Assembly (NCBI GenBank): GCA_945878355.1 | Contig: CAMCTC010000135.1 | Coordinates: forward strand, 1-12,343 | DNA from: Bordetella parapertussis | GTDB lineage: Bacteria > Pseudomonadota > Gammaproteobacteria > Burkholderiales > Burkholderiaceae_C | DNA: 12,343 bases | Reading direction: 5' to 3' | Shown here: positions 1 to 8,903 of the stretch, piece by piece | Layout: every line of letters starts with the position of its first letter | Numbering within the stretch: the stretch's first letter is position 1 | Notes under the pieces: model-generated | Database searches by the model: none | Told to the model about the DNA's origin: nothing | Seen by the model: the letters and a program-made list of their open reading frames with translations, nothing else | Made by a program: the position numbers and the translations under genes

Positions 1-20
1 GAATCGGCGGCGTTTCCACC

Positions 21-26
21 TATAAT
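21..26 (+). promoter_or_regulatory. -10 box of the tRNA-Pro promoter
   Basis: A perfect TATAAT hexamer ends 12 bases before the mature 5' end of the tRNA. This places the transcription start at about position 33, with a very short leader. The matching -35 box would fall at the window edge or outside it and cannot be checked. Confidence 0.6.
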
Positions 27-37
27 CTAAGGCTCAG

Positions 38-115
<78 letters not shown>

Positions 116-123
116 TATAAATC

Positions 124-165
124 AATGGGTTAGCTCTCACAAGGGGCTAGCCCATTTGGCTTTTT
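124..165. terminator. Rho-independent terminator after tRNA-Pro, possibly bidirectional
   Basis: Bases 124-137 pair with 143-156 in a 14-bp stem (including three G-U pairs) around a five-base loop, CACAA. T runs follow at 155-157 and 161-165, so this is a strong intrinsic terminator for the tRNA transcript. On the opposite strand the same stem is followed by TTGATTTATAT, so it could also stop transcripts coming leftwards from hsdR. That second role is inferred from the convergent layout. Confidence 0.8.
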
Positions 166-185
166 GGGGCTCAATACGCCAAATA

Positions 186-264
186 TGGCAATTCGGTGGC
201 AACTTGGCGAGCGGTAGGCCGGTCCTGCTCCCGCAGTTGGCAACTCGGTGGCAACGCCGAGTTG
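186..264. repeat. TGGCAA(C/T) direct repeats plus an inverted repeat next to the tRNA
   Basis: TGGCAATTCGGTGGCAAC at 186-203 recurs at 238-255 with a single mismatch. Each unit holds two copies of TGGCAA(C/T) eleven bases apart, giving four copies in all (186, 197, 238, 249). In addition, CAACTCGG at 241-248 is the exact reverse complement of CCGAGTTG at 257-264, forming an 8-bp hairpin with an 8-base loop downstream of hsdR on its own strand. Paired short repeats close to a tRNA 3' end resemble arm-type binding sites of tyrosine integrases. That role is inference, since no integrase gene is in view. The rest of 166-296 holds no gene I can support. Confidence 0.6.
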
Positions 265-296
265 GACATCGGGGTCATGCGGTCACTGCTGGCGGC

Positions 297-3200
297 CTAC
301 GCCCAAGCCTCGCCCAGTGCCTTTGCCTGCTGCAGCACCAGGTCCACCGCGCCGTCCTGCTGGTCCGGCGGGTATTTGTACTTGCGCAGGATGCGCTTGA
401 CCAACAGGCGCAGCTTGGCTTGCACGCTGTCCCTTGCTGACCAGTCCACGCTCAAATTCGACCGCAGGCTCAGGGTCAGTTCCTGGGCGATCTTCTTCAG
501 TGTCTCGTCGGCCATCTCGCGCACGGCAGACTCGTTGTTGGCCAGCGCGTCATAGAAGCGGATCTCATCCTCGGTCAGTCCCAGCTGCTCACCCCGGTTC
601 GCCGCTTCGCGAAACTTTCTGGCCATCTGCACCAGTTCCTCCATCACCTGGGCGGCCTCGATGGATCGGTTCTGGTATCGCTGCACCACATCGGCAAGCA
701 TCTCGGAGAACTTGCGTTCCTGCACCAGGTTGCCCTTGAATCGCGACTTGATCTCGCCTTCGAGCAGCCGTTCCAGCAACTCCACCGCCAGGTTGTGTTC
801 GGGCAGGTTGCGCACCTCTTCCAGGAAGGCGTCATCGAGAATGCCGATGTTGGGTTTTTCCAGACCCACTGCGTCGAAGATGTCGACCACCTCGTCCGAC
901 ACCACGGCCGAATTGATGATCTGGCGGATCGCGAGCTCACGTGCCTCGTCGGTCTTTTTCTGCTGCGTGATTTCGCGTTTGGTCAGGATCACCTTCACCG
1001 CTTGGAAGAAGGCCACCTCCTCGCGCACTTGCTTGGCCTCGTCTAGCGTGCAGCACAGGGTGAAAGCCTTGCTCATCGCCAGCGCCGTGTCGGCAAATCG
1101 CTTCTTGCCGTCCTGAATGCCCAGCACATGGTTGGCTGCGCCGGCCAGCGTCTTGTGGCCGCCGCTCAAGAAGTCGCTGTAGTCGAACCCGCTGCCGTTC
1201 GTGCCACCCAACATGCCACGCAGCGTGTCGAGCTTTTCCATCAGCACGCTGTAAGCCTCGCTGGCGTCCACCGTCGGTCGGCCCCTGCCTTTGCTGGCGG
1301 TGTACTCTTTCAGCGCCGACTTCAGTTCGTTGGCGATGCCGATGTAGTCCACCACCAGGCCACCCTGCTTGTCTTTGAACACCCGGTTCACCCGGGCGAT
1401 CGCCTGCATCAGGTTGTGGCCCTTCATCGGCTTGTCGATGTAGAGCGTGTGCACGCAAGGGGCGTCGAATCCGGTCAACCACATGTCGCGCACGATCACC
1501 ATACGCAGCGGGTCGGCGGAGTCCTTGAATCGCTTCTCCAGCCGCTTCTTCACCTGGGCGCTGTAGATGTGCGGGCGCAGCAGTGCTTTGTCGCTGGCCG
1601 ATCCGGTCATCACGACCTTGATCTCGCCTTGCTCGGGGTCAGCGCTGTGCCAAGCGGGGCGCAGTTTGACGATCTCGTCGTACAACCGAACGCAGATGTC
1701 GCGGCTCATGCCCACCACCATCGCCTTGCCGGTCTGTGCCTTGCCGCGCTCGTCGAAATGATTCACCAGATCGGCTGCCACCCTCGCGATGCGGGGCTCG
1801 GCGCCCACCACCTGCTCCAGCGCAGCCCAGCGGCTCTTGAGCTTGGCGCGCTGGCTTTCTTCCTCGTCCTCGGCCAGTTCATCCACCTCGTCGTCGAGCG
1901 TGGCCAGTTCCTCGGCTTTCAGCCCCAACTTGGCCAAGCGGCTCTCGTAGTAGATGGCCACCGTCGCGCCATCCTCCTTGGCCTGCTGCATGTCGTAGAT
2001 GCTGATGTAGTCACCGAACACCGCACGGGTGTCGCGGTCCTCGCCCGACACCGGCGTGCCGGTAAAGGCCACGAAGGTGGCGTTGGGCAGCGCATCGCGC
2101 AGATGCTGTGCGTAGCCGACTTGGTAGCGGTCCACCGTGCCAGCCGGCGGGGCAAAGCCGACGTGGACCGGTGCAGGCTCGCCGCTGCCGGTGGTCACCA
2201 CGGTTGCTGCCGGTGGCCGTTGCTTGACGGTCTTGAGCTTGGCCTCGAAACCGTACTGCGTGCGGTGGGCCTCGTCGGCGATCACCACGATGTTGCGGCG
2301 GTCTGACAGCAGCGGGTAAGCGTCCTCGTCCTCGCCGGGCATGAACTTCTGGATCGTCGCAAACACGATGCCACCAGACGGCCGGTTGCCCAGCAGTGCA
2401 CGCAGTTGCTGTCGGGTGGTGGCCTGCACAGGCTGCTCGCGCAGCAGGTCTTGCGCCAGCGAGAACACGCCGAACAACTGCCCATCCAGGTCGTTGCGGT
2501 CGGTGATCACCACGATCGTCGGGTTGGCCATCAGCGGCTCTTGCATCACCCGGGCCGCAAAGCAGGTCATCGTGATGCTCTTGCCGCTGCCCTGGGTGTG
2601 CCAGACTACGCCGCCCTTGCCCTTGAGATTCGGTGCACTGGACGGGCTTGACGCTGTGATCACCTGGGCAATCGCCGAGCGCACCGCATGGAACTGGTGG
2701 TAGCCGGCAATCTTCTTGACCAGTCCGCCATCGTCCTCGAACAGCACGAAGAATCGCAGGTAGTCCAACAGGTAATGCGGCACCAATACCCCGCGCACCA
2801 TTGTCTGCAACTCGTTGAACGGCCCCAGCGGGTCGAGCGTTGCGCCGTCGATCGTGCGCCAGGCCATGAAACGCTCGGTGTTCGCCGACAGCGACCCGAG
2901 CAGCGCAGCGGTGCCATCTGATATCACCAGCAGCTCGTTGTACTGGAAGGTGTCCGCGATCTGTTCCTTGTAGGTCTGGATCTGGTCGAAGGCTTTCCAG
3001 ACATCGGCGTTGGGGTCGGTCGGGTTCTTCAGTTCGACCAAGACCAGCGGCAGGCCATTGACGAACAGCACGATGTCGGGCCGGCGGGTGTGGTGCGGCC
3101 CGGTGATCGAGAACTGATTGACCGCCAACCAGTCGTTGCAGGCCGGGTCGGCAAAGTCGATCAGTCGAACGAAGTCGCCGCGAGTCTGGCCGTCTTGCTG

Positions 3201-3494
3201 GTATTGCACAGGCACACCGGCCAGCAGCAAGCGGTGAAACTGCCGGTTGGCGGCCAGCAGCACCGGCGTTCCCAGGTCCATCACCTGTTTGAGCGCATCC
3301 TCGAGTGCCACTGCCGGCACGCCCGGGTTCAGCGCCGTGATCGCCTGCCGCAGCCGCCCGACGAGCACCACTTGCCGGTAGTCGCTGCGCTCGGGTGCCG
3401 TGCCGTCGGGCGCTATGTCGGGGCCGTAGCGGTGTTGCCAGCCCACGTCGGCCAGCCATGCCAGGGTTTCCTGTTCGAGTTGGTCTTCGGTCAT
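297..3494 (-). CDS. hsdR: Type I restriction enzyme R subunit (endonuclease/translocase)
   Basis: HsdR is the motor and nuclease of a type I restriction-modification complex. Bound to HsdM2-HsdS at an unmethylated target, it pumps DNA using ATP and cuts at a distance. The 1065-residue product has the expected order. The PD-(D/E)xK nuclease has D140 in RRPD, then E154 and K156 in VELKN. Superfamily 2 helicase motifs follow: Walker A HTQGSGKS (299-306), DEAH (407-410), FTGTP (477-481), TGFD (674-677) and QAIARVNR (697-704). A helical C-terminal region of about 300 residues should contact the methylase. The length is normal for the family. The start is an ATG with GGAGG (3505-3509 on the opposite strand) ten bases upstream. 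An Ala/Pro/Thr-rich stretch at about 424-460, between DEAH and FTGTP, looks like an insertion. The stop is TAG, about 180 bases from the tRNA. The gene is intact. Confidence 0.97.
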   Translation of the reverse strand: MTEDQLEQETLAWLADVGWQHRYGPDIAPDGTAPERSDYRQVVLVGRLRQAITALNPGVPAVALEDALKQVMDLGTPVLLAANRQFHRLLLAGVPVQYQQDGQTRGDFVRLIDFADPACNDWLAVNQFSITGPHHTRRPDIVLFVNGLPLVLVELKNPTDPNADVWKAFDQIQTYKEQIADTFQYNELLVISDGTAALLGSLSANTERFMAWRTIDGATLDPLGPFNELQTMVRGVLVPHYLLDYLRFFVLFEDDGGLVKKIAGYHQFHAVRSAIAQVITASSPSSAPNLKGKGGVVWHTQGSGKSITMTCFAARVMQEPLMANPTIVVITDRNDLDGQLFGVFSLAQDLLREQPVQATTRQQLRALLGNRPSGGIVFATIQKFMPGEDEDAYPLLSDRRNIVVIADEAHRTQYGFEAKLKTVKQRPPAATVVTTGSGEPAPVHVGFAPPAGTVDRYQVGYAQHLRDALPNATFVAFTGTPVSGEDRDTRAVFGDYISIYDMQQAKEDGATVAIYYESRLAKLGLKAEELATLDDEVDELAEDEEESQRAKLKSRWAALEQVVGAEPRIARVAADLVNHFDERGKAQTGKAMVVGMSRDICVRLYDEIVKLRPAWHSADPEQGEIKVVMTGSASDKALLRPHIYSAQVKKRLEKRFKDSADPLRMVIVRDMWLTGFDAPCVHTLYIDKPMKGHNLMQAIARVNRVFKDKQGGLVVDYIGIANELKSALKEYTASKGRGRPTVDASEAYSVLMEKLDTLRGMLGGTNGSGFDYSDFLSGGHKTLAGAANHVLGIQDGKKRFADTALAMSKAFTLCCTLDEAKQVREEVAFFQAVKVILTKREITQQKKTDEARELAIRQIINSAVVSDEVVDIFDAVGLEKPNIGILDDAFLEEVRNLPEHNLAVELLERLLEGEIKSRFKGNLVQERKFSEMLADVVQRYQNRSIEAAQVMEELVQMARKFREAANRGEQLGLTEDEIRFYDALANNESAVREMADETLKKIAQELTLSLRSNLSVDWSARDSVQAKLRLLVKRILRKYKYPPDQQDGAVDLVLQQAKALGEAWA

Positions 3495-3607
3495 GCTGCT
3501 GGGGCCTCCGGCGCTTAGCAGGTGCTTAACAAGCTAAGCCGTAAGTCATTGATTTTGATGGACATTTTCTCAAAATCCGTCTTACTCCGGCGAATGCTAA
3601 GCCCATG
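3495..3607 (-). promoter_or_regulatory. hsdR upstream region with inverted repeats
   Basis: This 113-base gap separates the AlbA_2 gene from hsdR in an otherwise overlapping operon. It is richer in A and T than its neighbours. GCTTAGC (3513-3519) pairs with GCTAAGC (3533-3539), directly upstream of the hsdR Shine-Dalgarno sequence. GCTAAGCC occurs twice in direct orientation (3533-3540 and 3596-3603). GATTTTGA (3551-3558) pairs perfectly with TCAAAATC (3570-3577) across an 11-base loop, with no following T run in the hsdR direction. These could be operator sites or an RNA hairpin that gives hsdR its own control. I found no convincing -35/-10 pair, so the promoter itself is unproven. Confidence 0.4.
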
Positions 3608-5332
3608 CTATGCCTTCGGTCGCAAGTTGTAGACATGGGTGCTGCCCACCCGCTGCCGGTCAAGAAACCCGTCGGGCTGGCTCCACTTCTTCAGGTAGCG
3701 CGACGCCTCTACCTGCGCCGAAGGGGAGTTGCCCAGCCCAAGGAGTTCTCGTAGCTCGCCATTCTCGATGCGTTGATGGTCGCGCAGGTACTCGCGCACC
3801 ATCTCGGCATACCGAATCGGGTTCAGCCCGCGGGTGCGCGTGTACGCGGCCTTGCCCTTCAGTTCCTTGGCCACCCCTTTGGCCAGATGGAACGTGGCGG
3901 CCGCGGTGTGCCCCTTGCGCTCGAGCAGGCTCAAGGGTGGTAGGCACATCGCTTCCAGAATGCGGCGCGATTCGTCCTTGGCCAGTTGCAGCACGTTGGC
4001 CGCCTGCCCCACATCGATGAAGTCCTGTCCCAGCAGCGCGTCGAGCACCAGCAGCTGGTCCAGCGCCACCTCCGCGCCTTGGGCATCCAACTGGGCGATC
4101 AACTTGGCCAGCGCGTCGTGCGCCTCGCGGTTGAACATGCGCAGCGTCACCGAGTGGCCGTCGGTGACGTACTCGGGCCGACGCTTGCCGAAGACCAGTG
4201 CCGACCGGAATATGCGTCGCCGCCCGATGCCCGACGATTCCACCAGCCGCAACTTCACCAACGCATTGGCCAGGGTGCGGTTGCGCGGCACCGCCTCGTG
4301 CCGCAGGATGTTCTCGGGCGTGATGCCGGCGACAAACCCGCCCGGGCTGGTGACCACCAGCTCTTGGGTGGAATGGCGCACGAGGATCTCGCCGGGGTTC
4401 AGGTAGTCGCGGTGCGTCAGCGCGTTCAACACCGCTTCGCGCACCCCTTCCACCGGGAACTGCGGTATGCGCAACTTGAACAGACCCAGCTCGATCTCCT
4501 TCTCCGGGTTCAGCGGCCCGGTGAAGACCTGTTCCATGCGCTCAACCGCTTCCAGCAGCGGCAGACGGTCGATGTCATTTCGCGCCACGCTGGTTTCGCC
4601 GTCGTGCAGAACGTAGTGGAACTGGGCCTGCGGGCAGCGCTGCGCCAGCACCTCGCGCCGAGCGAACAGAAGCATGCCGGCGTGGGTCACCTGGCCCTCG
4701 CGCAGGGCCTCCAGGCCGCTTAGGAAGGCGGGGTCGGGCAACTCAAGCAGCCCGGACGACGGCGCCTTGCTGCGCAGCACCTGCCGCGCCCGCTCGATCT
4801 GCAGCGGGTCCAGGTCCTGCAAGCTCAAGCCATGGGCGGGCGCGCCGCTCCAATCCACGGCGGCGCTGCGCACCTGGGCACGTTGGAAGGTCACCGGGTC
4901 CAGCGGCATGCAGTTCTTGCCCACGCGCTGCTTGAACAGCCCTGCCGCGGTGCCGTAGGGCTTGCTGTCGCCTTCGTTGACGCGAACCACCAGCAGCTTG
5001 CCGGTGCCTTCGGGCACGTTGAGCTCCACGACCTCGGCCGCTACGCCAGGCCGCGTGCCATCGAAGATGCCACGGCGGAACACGTCCAGGTCGTAGCCAC
5101 GCGCACCATGGATGGCCTGGGCGCGGCCACGCACCTTGTCCGCCACGCCGAACACCACGACCCCGCCGCCCGCGTTGGCAAAACAGGCCGCGTACTCGCA
5201 GGCCAGCTTCAGATCGTCCTTCGGCCCCTGCCAGGGCTTGAAGTCGAGGACTTCGCTTTCCAGATCATCGGCGATGCGATGTTCCAGTTGATCCAGCAGG
5301 CGGCTGACCTCTGCGATGTCGGGCACGGACAT
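3608..5332 (-). CDS. Schlafen/AlbA_2-domain putative ATP-binding regulator in the hsd operon
   Basis: The 574-residue product resembles the COG2865-type proteins often annotated as transcriptional regulators or DNA-binding proteins. An N-terminal AlbA_2 (Schlafen-like) domain shows ESEVLDFK (26-32 region) and FANAGGGVVVFGV (51-63). A GHKL-like ATP-binding module shows REAVLNALTHRDY (298-310; N303 and H307-Y310 are the usual conserved positions), SPGGFVAGIT (329-338) and SSGIGRRR (366-373). The C-terminal 150 residues are helical and look like one or two winged-helix units (about 422-465 and 505-555). Its ATG overlaps the hsdS stop by one base (TGATG), so translation is probably coupled. Sitting between hsdS and hsdR suggests a part in restriction control or a linked defence function. 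Extra genes inside hsd operons are known, for example prrC in the EcoprrI locus. RNA or DNA cleavage by the Schlafen-like fold is conceivable, but I cannot assign catalytic residues. The family call is firm and the function is unknown. Confidence 0.88.
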   Translation of the reverse strand: MSVPDIAEVSRLLDQLEHRIADDLESEVLDFKPWQGPKDDLKLACEYAACFANAGGGVVVFGVADKVRGRAQAIHGARGYDLDVFRRGIFDGTRPGVAAEVVELNVPEGTGKLLVVRVNEGDSKPYGTAAGLFKQRVGKNCMPLDPVTFQRAQVRSAAVDWSGAPAHGLSLQDLDPLQIERARQVLRSKAPSSGLLELPDPAFLSGLEALREGQVTHAGMLLFARREVLAQRCPQAQFHYVLHDGETSVARNDIDRLPLLEAVERMEQVFTGPLNPEKEIELGLFKLRIPQFPVEGVREAVLNALTHRDYLNPGEILVRHSTQELVVTSPGGFVAGITPENILRHEAVPRNRTLANALVKLRLVESSGIGRRRIFRSALVFGKRRPEYVTDGHSVTLRMFNREAHDALAKLIAQLDAQGAEVALDQLLVLDALLGQDFIDVGQAANVLQLAKDESRRILEAMCLPPLSLLERKGHTAAATFHLAKGVAKELKGKAAYTRTRGLNPIRYAEMVREYLRDHQRIENGELRELLGLGNSPSAQVEASRYLKKWSQPDGFLDRQRVGSTHVYNLRPKA

Positions 5333-6595
5333 CAGGCGGCTTGCTCCATCTCGACGAGGGCTTGTGGCAGGCGAAGCTGGCCGGAGATCAGGCGGGGCAG
5401 CAGGGTGTCGCGCAGGGTGGTGAGGGTTTGGGCCTGCATGAAATTTGCGAAGACACGCGCACGAACGCTTGCTGCAATTTCATCGAATGCAGCGAGCACC
5501 GGCGGCGGCGGAATTACGACGGGCAGTCGATAGACATTATTGCGATTCAGTCCAGGGACCGCTCCATCGGTGTTCATTCCTTCCAGACCGAGAACGCAGA
5601 GTTGGTAGAAGCAATACGTCAATGGTGTCTGCGTTCGGACGTAGAAAACAGTATCAATGGGAAAACATGGCCTGTCTTCCCAGTACAAACTACCAACTGT
5701 TCCTTTTCGACCCACCACCACGGTAGGCGAGTTCACCAAGGCACGGTTGTGGTGCCCCGTCACACCTCCGGACCCATAAACAGGTACATCACCTGCTACT
5801 CGATCAGTCGCCTTGAGGGCTTTTCCGTAGGCCAATTCCAACAAGTCCTCGACTTTTCCGGCCCGCCACCCTTTTGGCACCAAGCCCAACTCCGATTCCT
5901 CGAAGCTATCCGGAAACAAGGCCGCCGTGGCTTCGTCCATTCCCGCCGGCAAGAGGCCCTGCTGCTTGGCGTGAACCGGATCGAAATCGACGAACCACGA
6001 CTTGAACAGCGCCTGCGCGATGGCTTCGAGGGTGGCGTTGGTTTCGCGCAGGAGTGCGATGCGGTCGTCAATAGTGCCCAAGAGACGTCCCACTTCTCGT
6101 TGCTCTGCCAGATCGTCAAGCGCGGGATGGACAGACCCTATGAATCGAGTGAACTGGAAATTCGCAATCCCGGTTGACTGATTCTCGAACTCCGCGATCT
6201 CCCCGGAAAGATGCATGCCGTGAATCTGGTATGAAAAGAACTTCGGATCGATCTCGGTTGAGTTCAAGCGAAGAAGCCGGCAAAAACTTGCAGGAATCGC
6301 CCGGCCACCGAGCGTCGCAATCATTTCAGCTGTGACGTGCAACGCTCTGCCCGTGTGCTGTCCAGTGGCCGCACTTCCGCCAGACACCTCAATCACTAGG
6401 TCGCCAGGTTGCAGCAGACGACTCTTAACCTTTGTGGCTGACTCATAGCGAAACGGCACCCTCGAAGCATCTCCAAGAGCGAGCCGCGGGATGTCAGTGC
6501 CGCGAACAACTGCAACGCGCTCTGTACTTTGTTGGTCCGCTTCATCTTGACCCCAGCCGCCGCCAATTGCGTGGACAACCAGACTCTCCAGCGCC

Positions 6596-6606
<11 letters not shown>
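5332..6606 (-). CDS. hsdS: Type I restriction-modification specificity subunit S
   Basis: HsdS holds the DNA-recognition part of the complex and determines the bipartite target for both methylation and cleavage. The 424-residue product has the classic duplicated plan: a first target-recognition domain (about 1-165), a central conserved helix with LGTIDDRIALL (176-186) and FKSWFVDFDPV (201-211), a second recognition domain (about 240-370, opening with GLVPKGWRAG), and a C-terminal conserved helix (about 371-412, TLLPRLISGQL). The length is normal, so both half-sites should be read. The recognised sequence cannot be deduced by eye. Base composition falls to about 42-53% GC in several 60-base lines of the two recognition domains, against about 62% in hsdR, as expected if these domains are exchanged between lineages. 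The start overlaps the end of hsdM by 11 bases, downstream of a G-rich stretch that probably serves as its ribosome-binding site. The stop overlaps the next gene. Confidence 0.95.
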
Positions 6607-8149
<1,543 letters not shown>

Positions 8150-8172
8150 GGGGCCTGCCGATGGGTTGATCT

Positions 8173-8511
8173 CTAGGTCTGCCTGGTCTTCGCGACAGCC
8201 CGGGCGGCCCTGAGGCCGGTCTGGTTCTCACCATTGTCCACAGACAGCTCAGATATCCTATCGGTGACTTCGAGCGGGCGTCGCTGCTTGGCTCAATTCT
8301 TGCCGTTCACGCGGTCGCTCAACAGCCAAAGCCTTGCCGACAGGCCCTGTAGTGCACGGTTCATATGCTCGTCGTGGCTGCTCTGTAGGCGCAGGAAGGT
8401 TTCCAATCAGTGCTGTCCTCGCCGATCCATGACAGCGCTTCTCGAGTCGGCCAACTTTTGCCGCCTGTGCTTTGGCTGGGAAGCTTGAAAGCGCAGCAAA
8501 TTACCGTGCAC
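8173..8511 (-). pseudogene. Possible decayed small gene upstream of hsdM (two in-frame TGA codons)
   Basis: Reading leftwards from a GTG at 8511 to a TAG at 8175-8173, one frame of 112 sense-length codons reads like protein except for TGA codons at 8409-8407 and 8295-8293. The middle segment (8406-8293, 37 codons from a TTG) contains HDEHMNRALQGLSARLWLL. The last segment contains EVTDRISELSVDNGENQ and ends 23 bases before hsdM. Both TGA codons would be tryptophan with a single base change. A GGCGAGGA about nine bases before the TTG could start a 37-residue peptide instead. I do not recognise the family. About 3-4 stops would be expected by chance in such a length at this GC, so two stops is weak statistical support. 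The call rests mainly on the protein-like composition and on the position in the operon. Confidence 0.3.
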
Positions 8512-8547
8512 ACTGCGGTCACGTCAGGTGAAATGGTCTAGCCCTGA

Positions 8548-8787
8548 TTGACTACCCTGCCCGAAAAAACTGCGCCGGTACCACAAGAGACTCTCGATGC
8601 AATTCATGCCGCACTCAGCGCAGCGAGGCGCGTGACGTTCGCAATTGAGCGAGTATGCGGCCACGCCCAGGACGATCAGCTTCGACTGTATTTCGCCGTT
8701 GCGGCTTGCATTGAATTGTTGGACGAGCAGGTCATCGCCGCACTCGATGTGGGCTGGCCAACTGGCCCTGGCGGTGGGTTCACCTGA
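8548..8787 (+). CDS. Small hypothetical protein, 79 residues, weakly supported
   Basis: A frame opening at a TTG directly after an in-frame TGA encodes 79 residues. It has two amphipathic stretches (ETLDAIHAALSAARRVTFAI and LRLYFAVAACIELLDEQVIA) and a Gly/Pro-rich tail. The helix-polar-helix pattern resembles the short DUF3077/DUF6124-like proteins of proteobacteria, but the likeness is loose and I do not assign it. No Shine-Dalgarno sequence lies at a proper distance: AGGTG at 8526-8530 is about 17 bases away. Because a stop directly precedes the TTG, this could also be the 3' end of a truncated gene. It points away from hsdM, toward the monooxygenase. Nothing else convincing is seen between 8512 and 8866. 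Confidence 0.3.
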   Translation: MTTLPEKTAPVPQETLDAIHAALSAARRVTFAIERVCGHAQDDQLRLYFAVAACIELLDEQVIAALDVGWPTGPGGGFT

Positions 8788-8866
8788 CTGCGGCGTCCGT
8801 CGCCACAATACCCAGTCGGTGTACCTGATCACCATGGGATGGGCCGGTCCATAATTTGTCAGGCAG

Positions 8867-8900
8867 CGTCCGCCGGATGCGATGCCGATTGGGGCGGACG
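8867..8900 (+). promoter_or_regulatory. Inverted repeat over the monooxygenase ribosome-binding region
   Basis: CGTCCGCC at 8867-8874 is the exact reverse complement of GGCGGACG at 8893-8900, with an 18-base loop. The downstream arm contains the only G-rich sequence before the ATG at 8904, so folding would hide the ribosome-binding site. It could equally be a DNA operator. A -10-like CATAAT lies at 8850-8855 without a good -35 partner. Confidence 0.35.
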
Positions 8901-8903
8901 ACG

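Noticed and set aside
1128..2306. Long open frame on the plus strand opposite hsdR
   Set aside because: It is antisense to the strongly supported HsdR helicase domain and has a His/Val/Ala-rich composition typical of the complement of a high-GC gene. No domain or start signal is visible.
2011..3459. Long minus-strand frame overlapping the 5' half of hsdR
   Set aside because: It is an Arg/Gly/Ala-rich shifted frame of hsdR. The hsdR frame carries all the nuclease and helicase motifs, so there is no sign of a frameshift.
3986..4723. Plus-strand frame opposite the AlbA_2 gene
   Set aside because: It is a Gln/His/Arg-rich antisense shadow of a gene with conserved ATP-site motifs.
8293..8409. 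TGA codons upstream of hsdM as selenocysteine or recoded tryptophan
   Set aside because: There is no evident selenocysteine hairpin or alternative-code context; the hsd genes use standard code. Ordinary decay or chance is simpler.
8856..8903. Upstream TTG start adding 16 residues to the monooxygenase
   Set aside because: The added residues are Arg-rich and unlike the family, and the ATG at 8904 begins a typical acidic N-terminus.
8150..8903. Second copy of the tRNA-Pro 3' end marking the right island boundary
   Set aside because: I searched by eye for the T-arm/CCA sequence and saw no match in this stretch.
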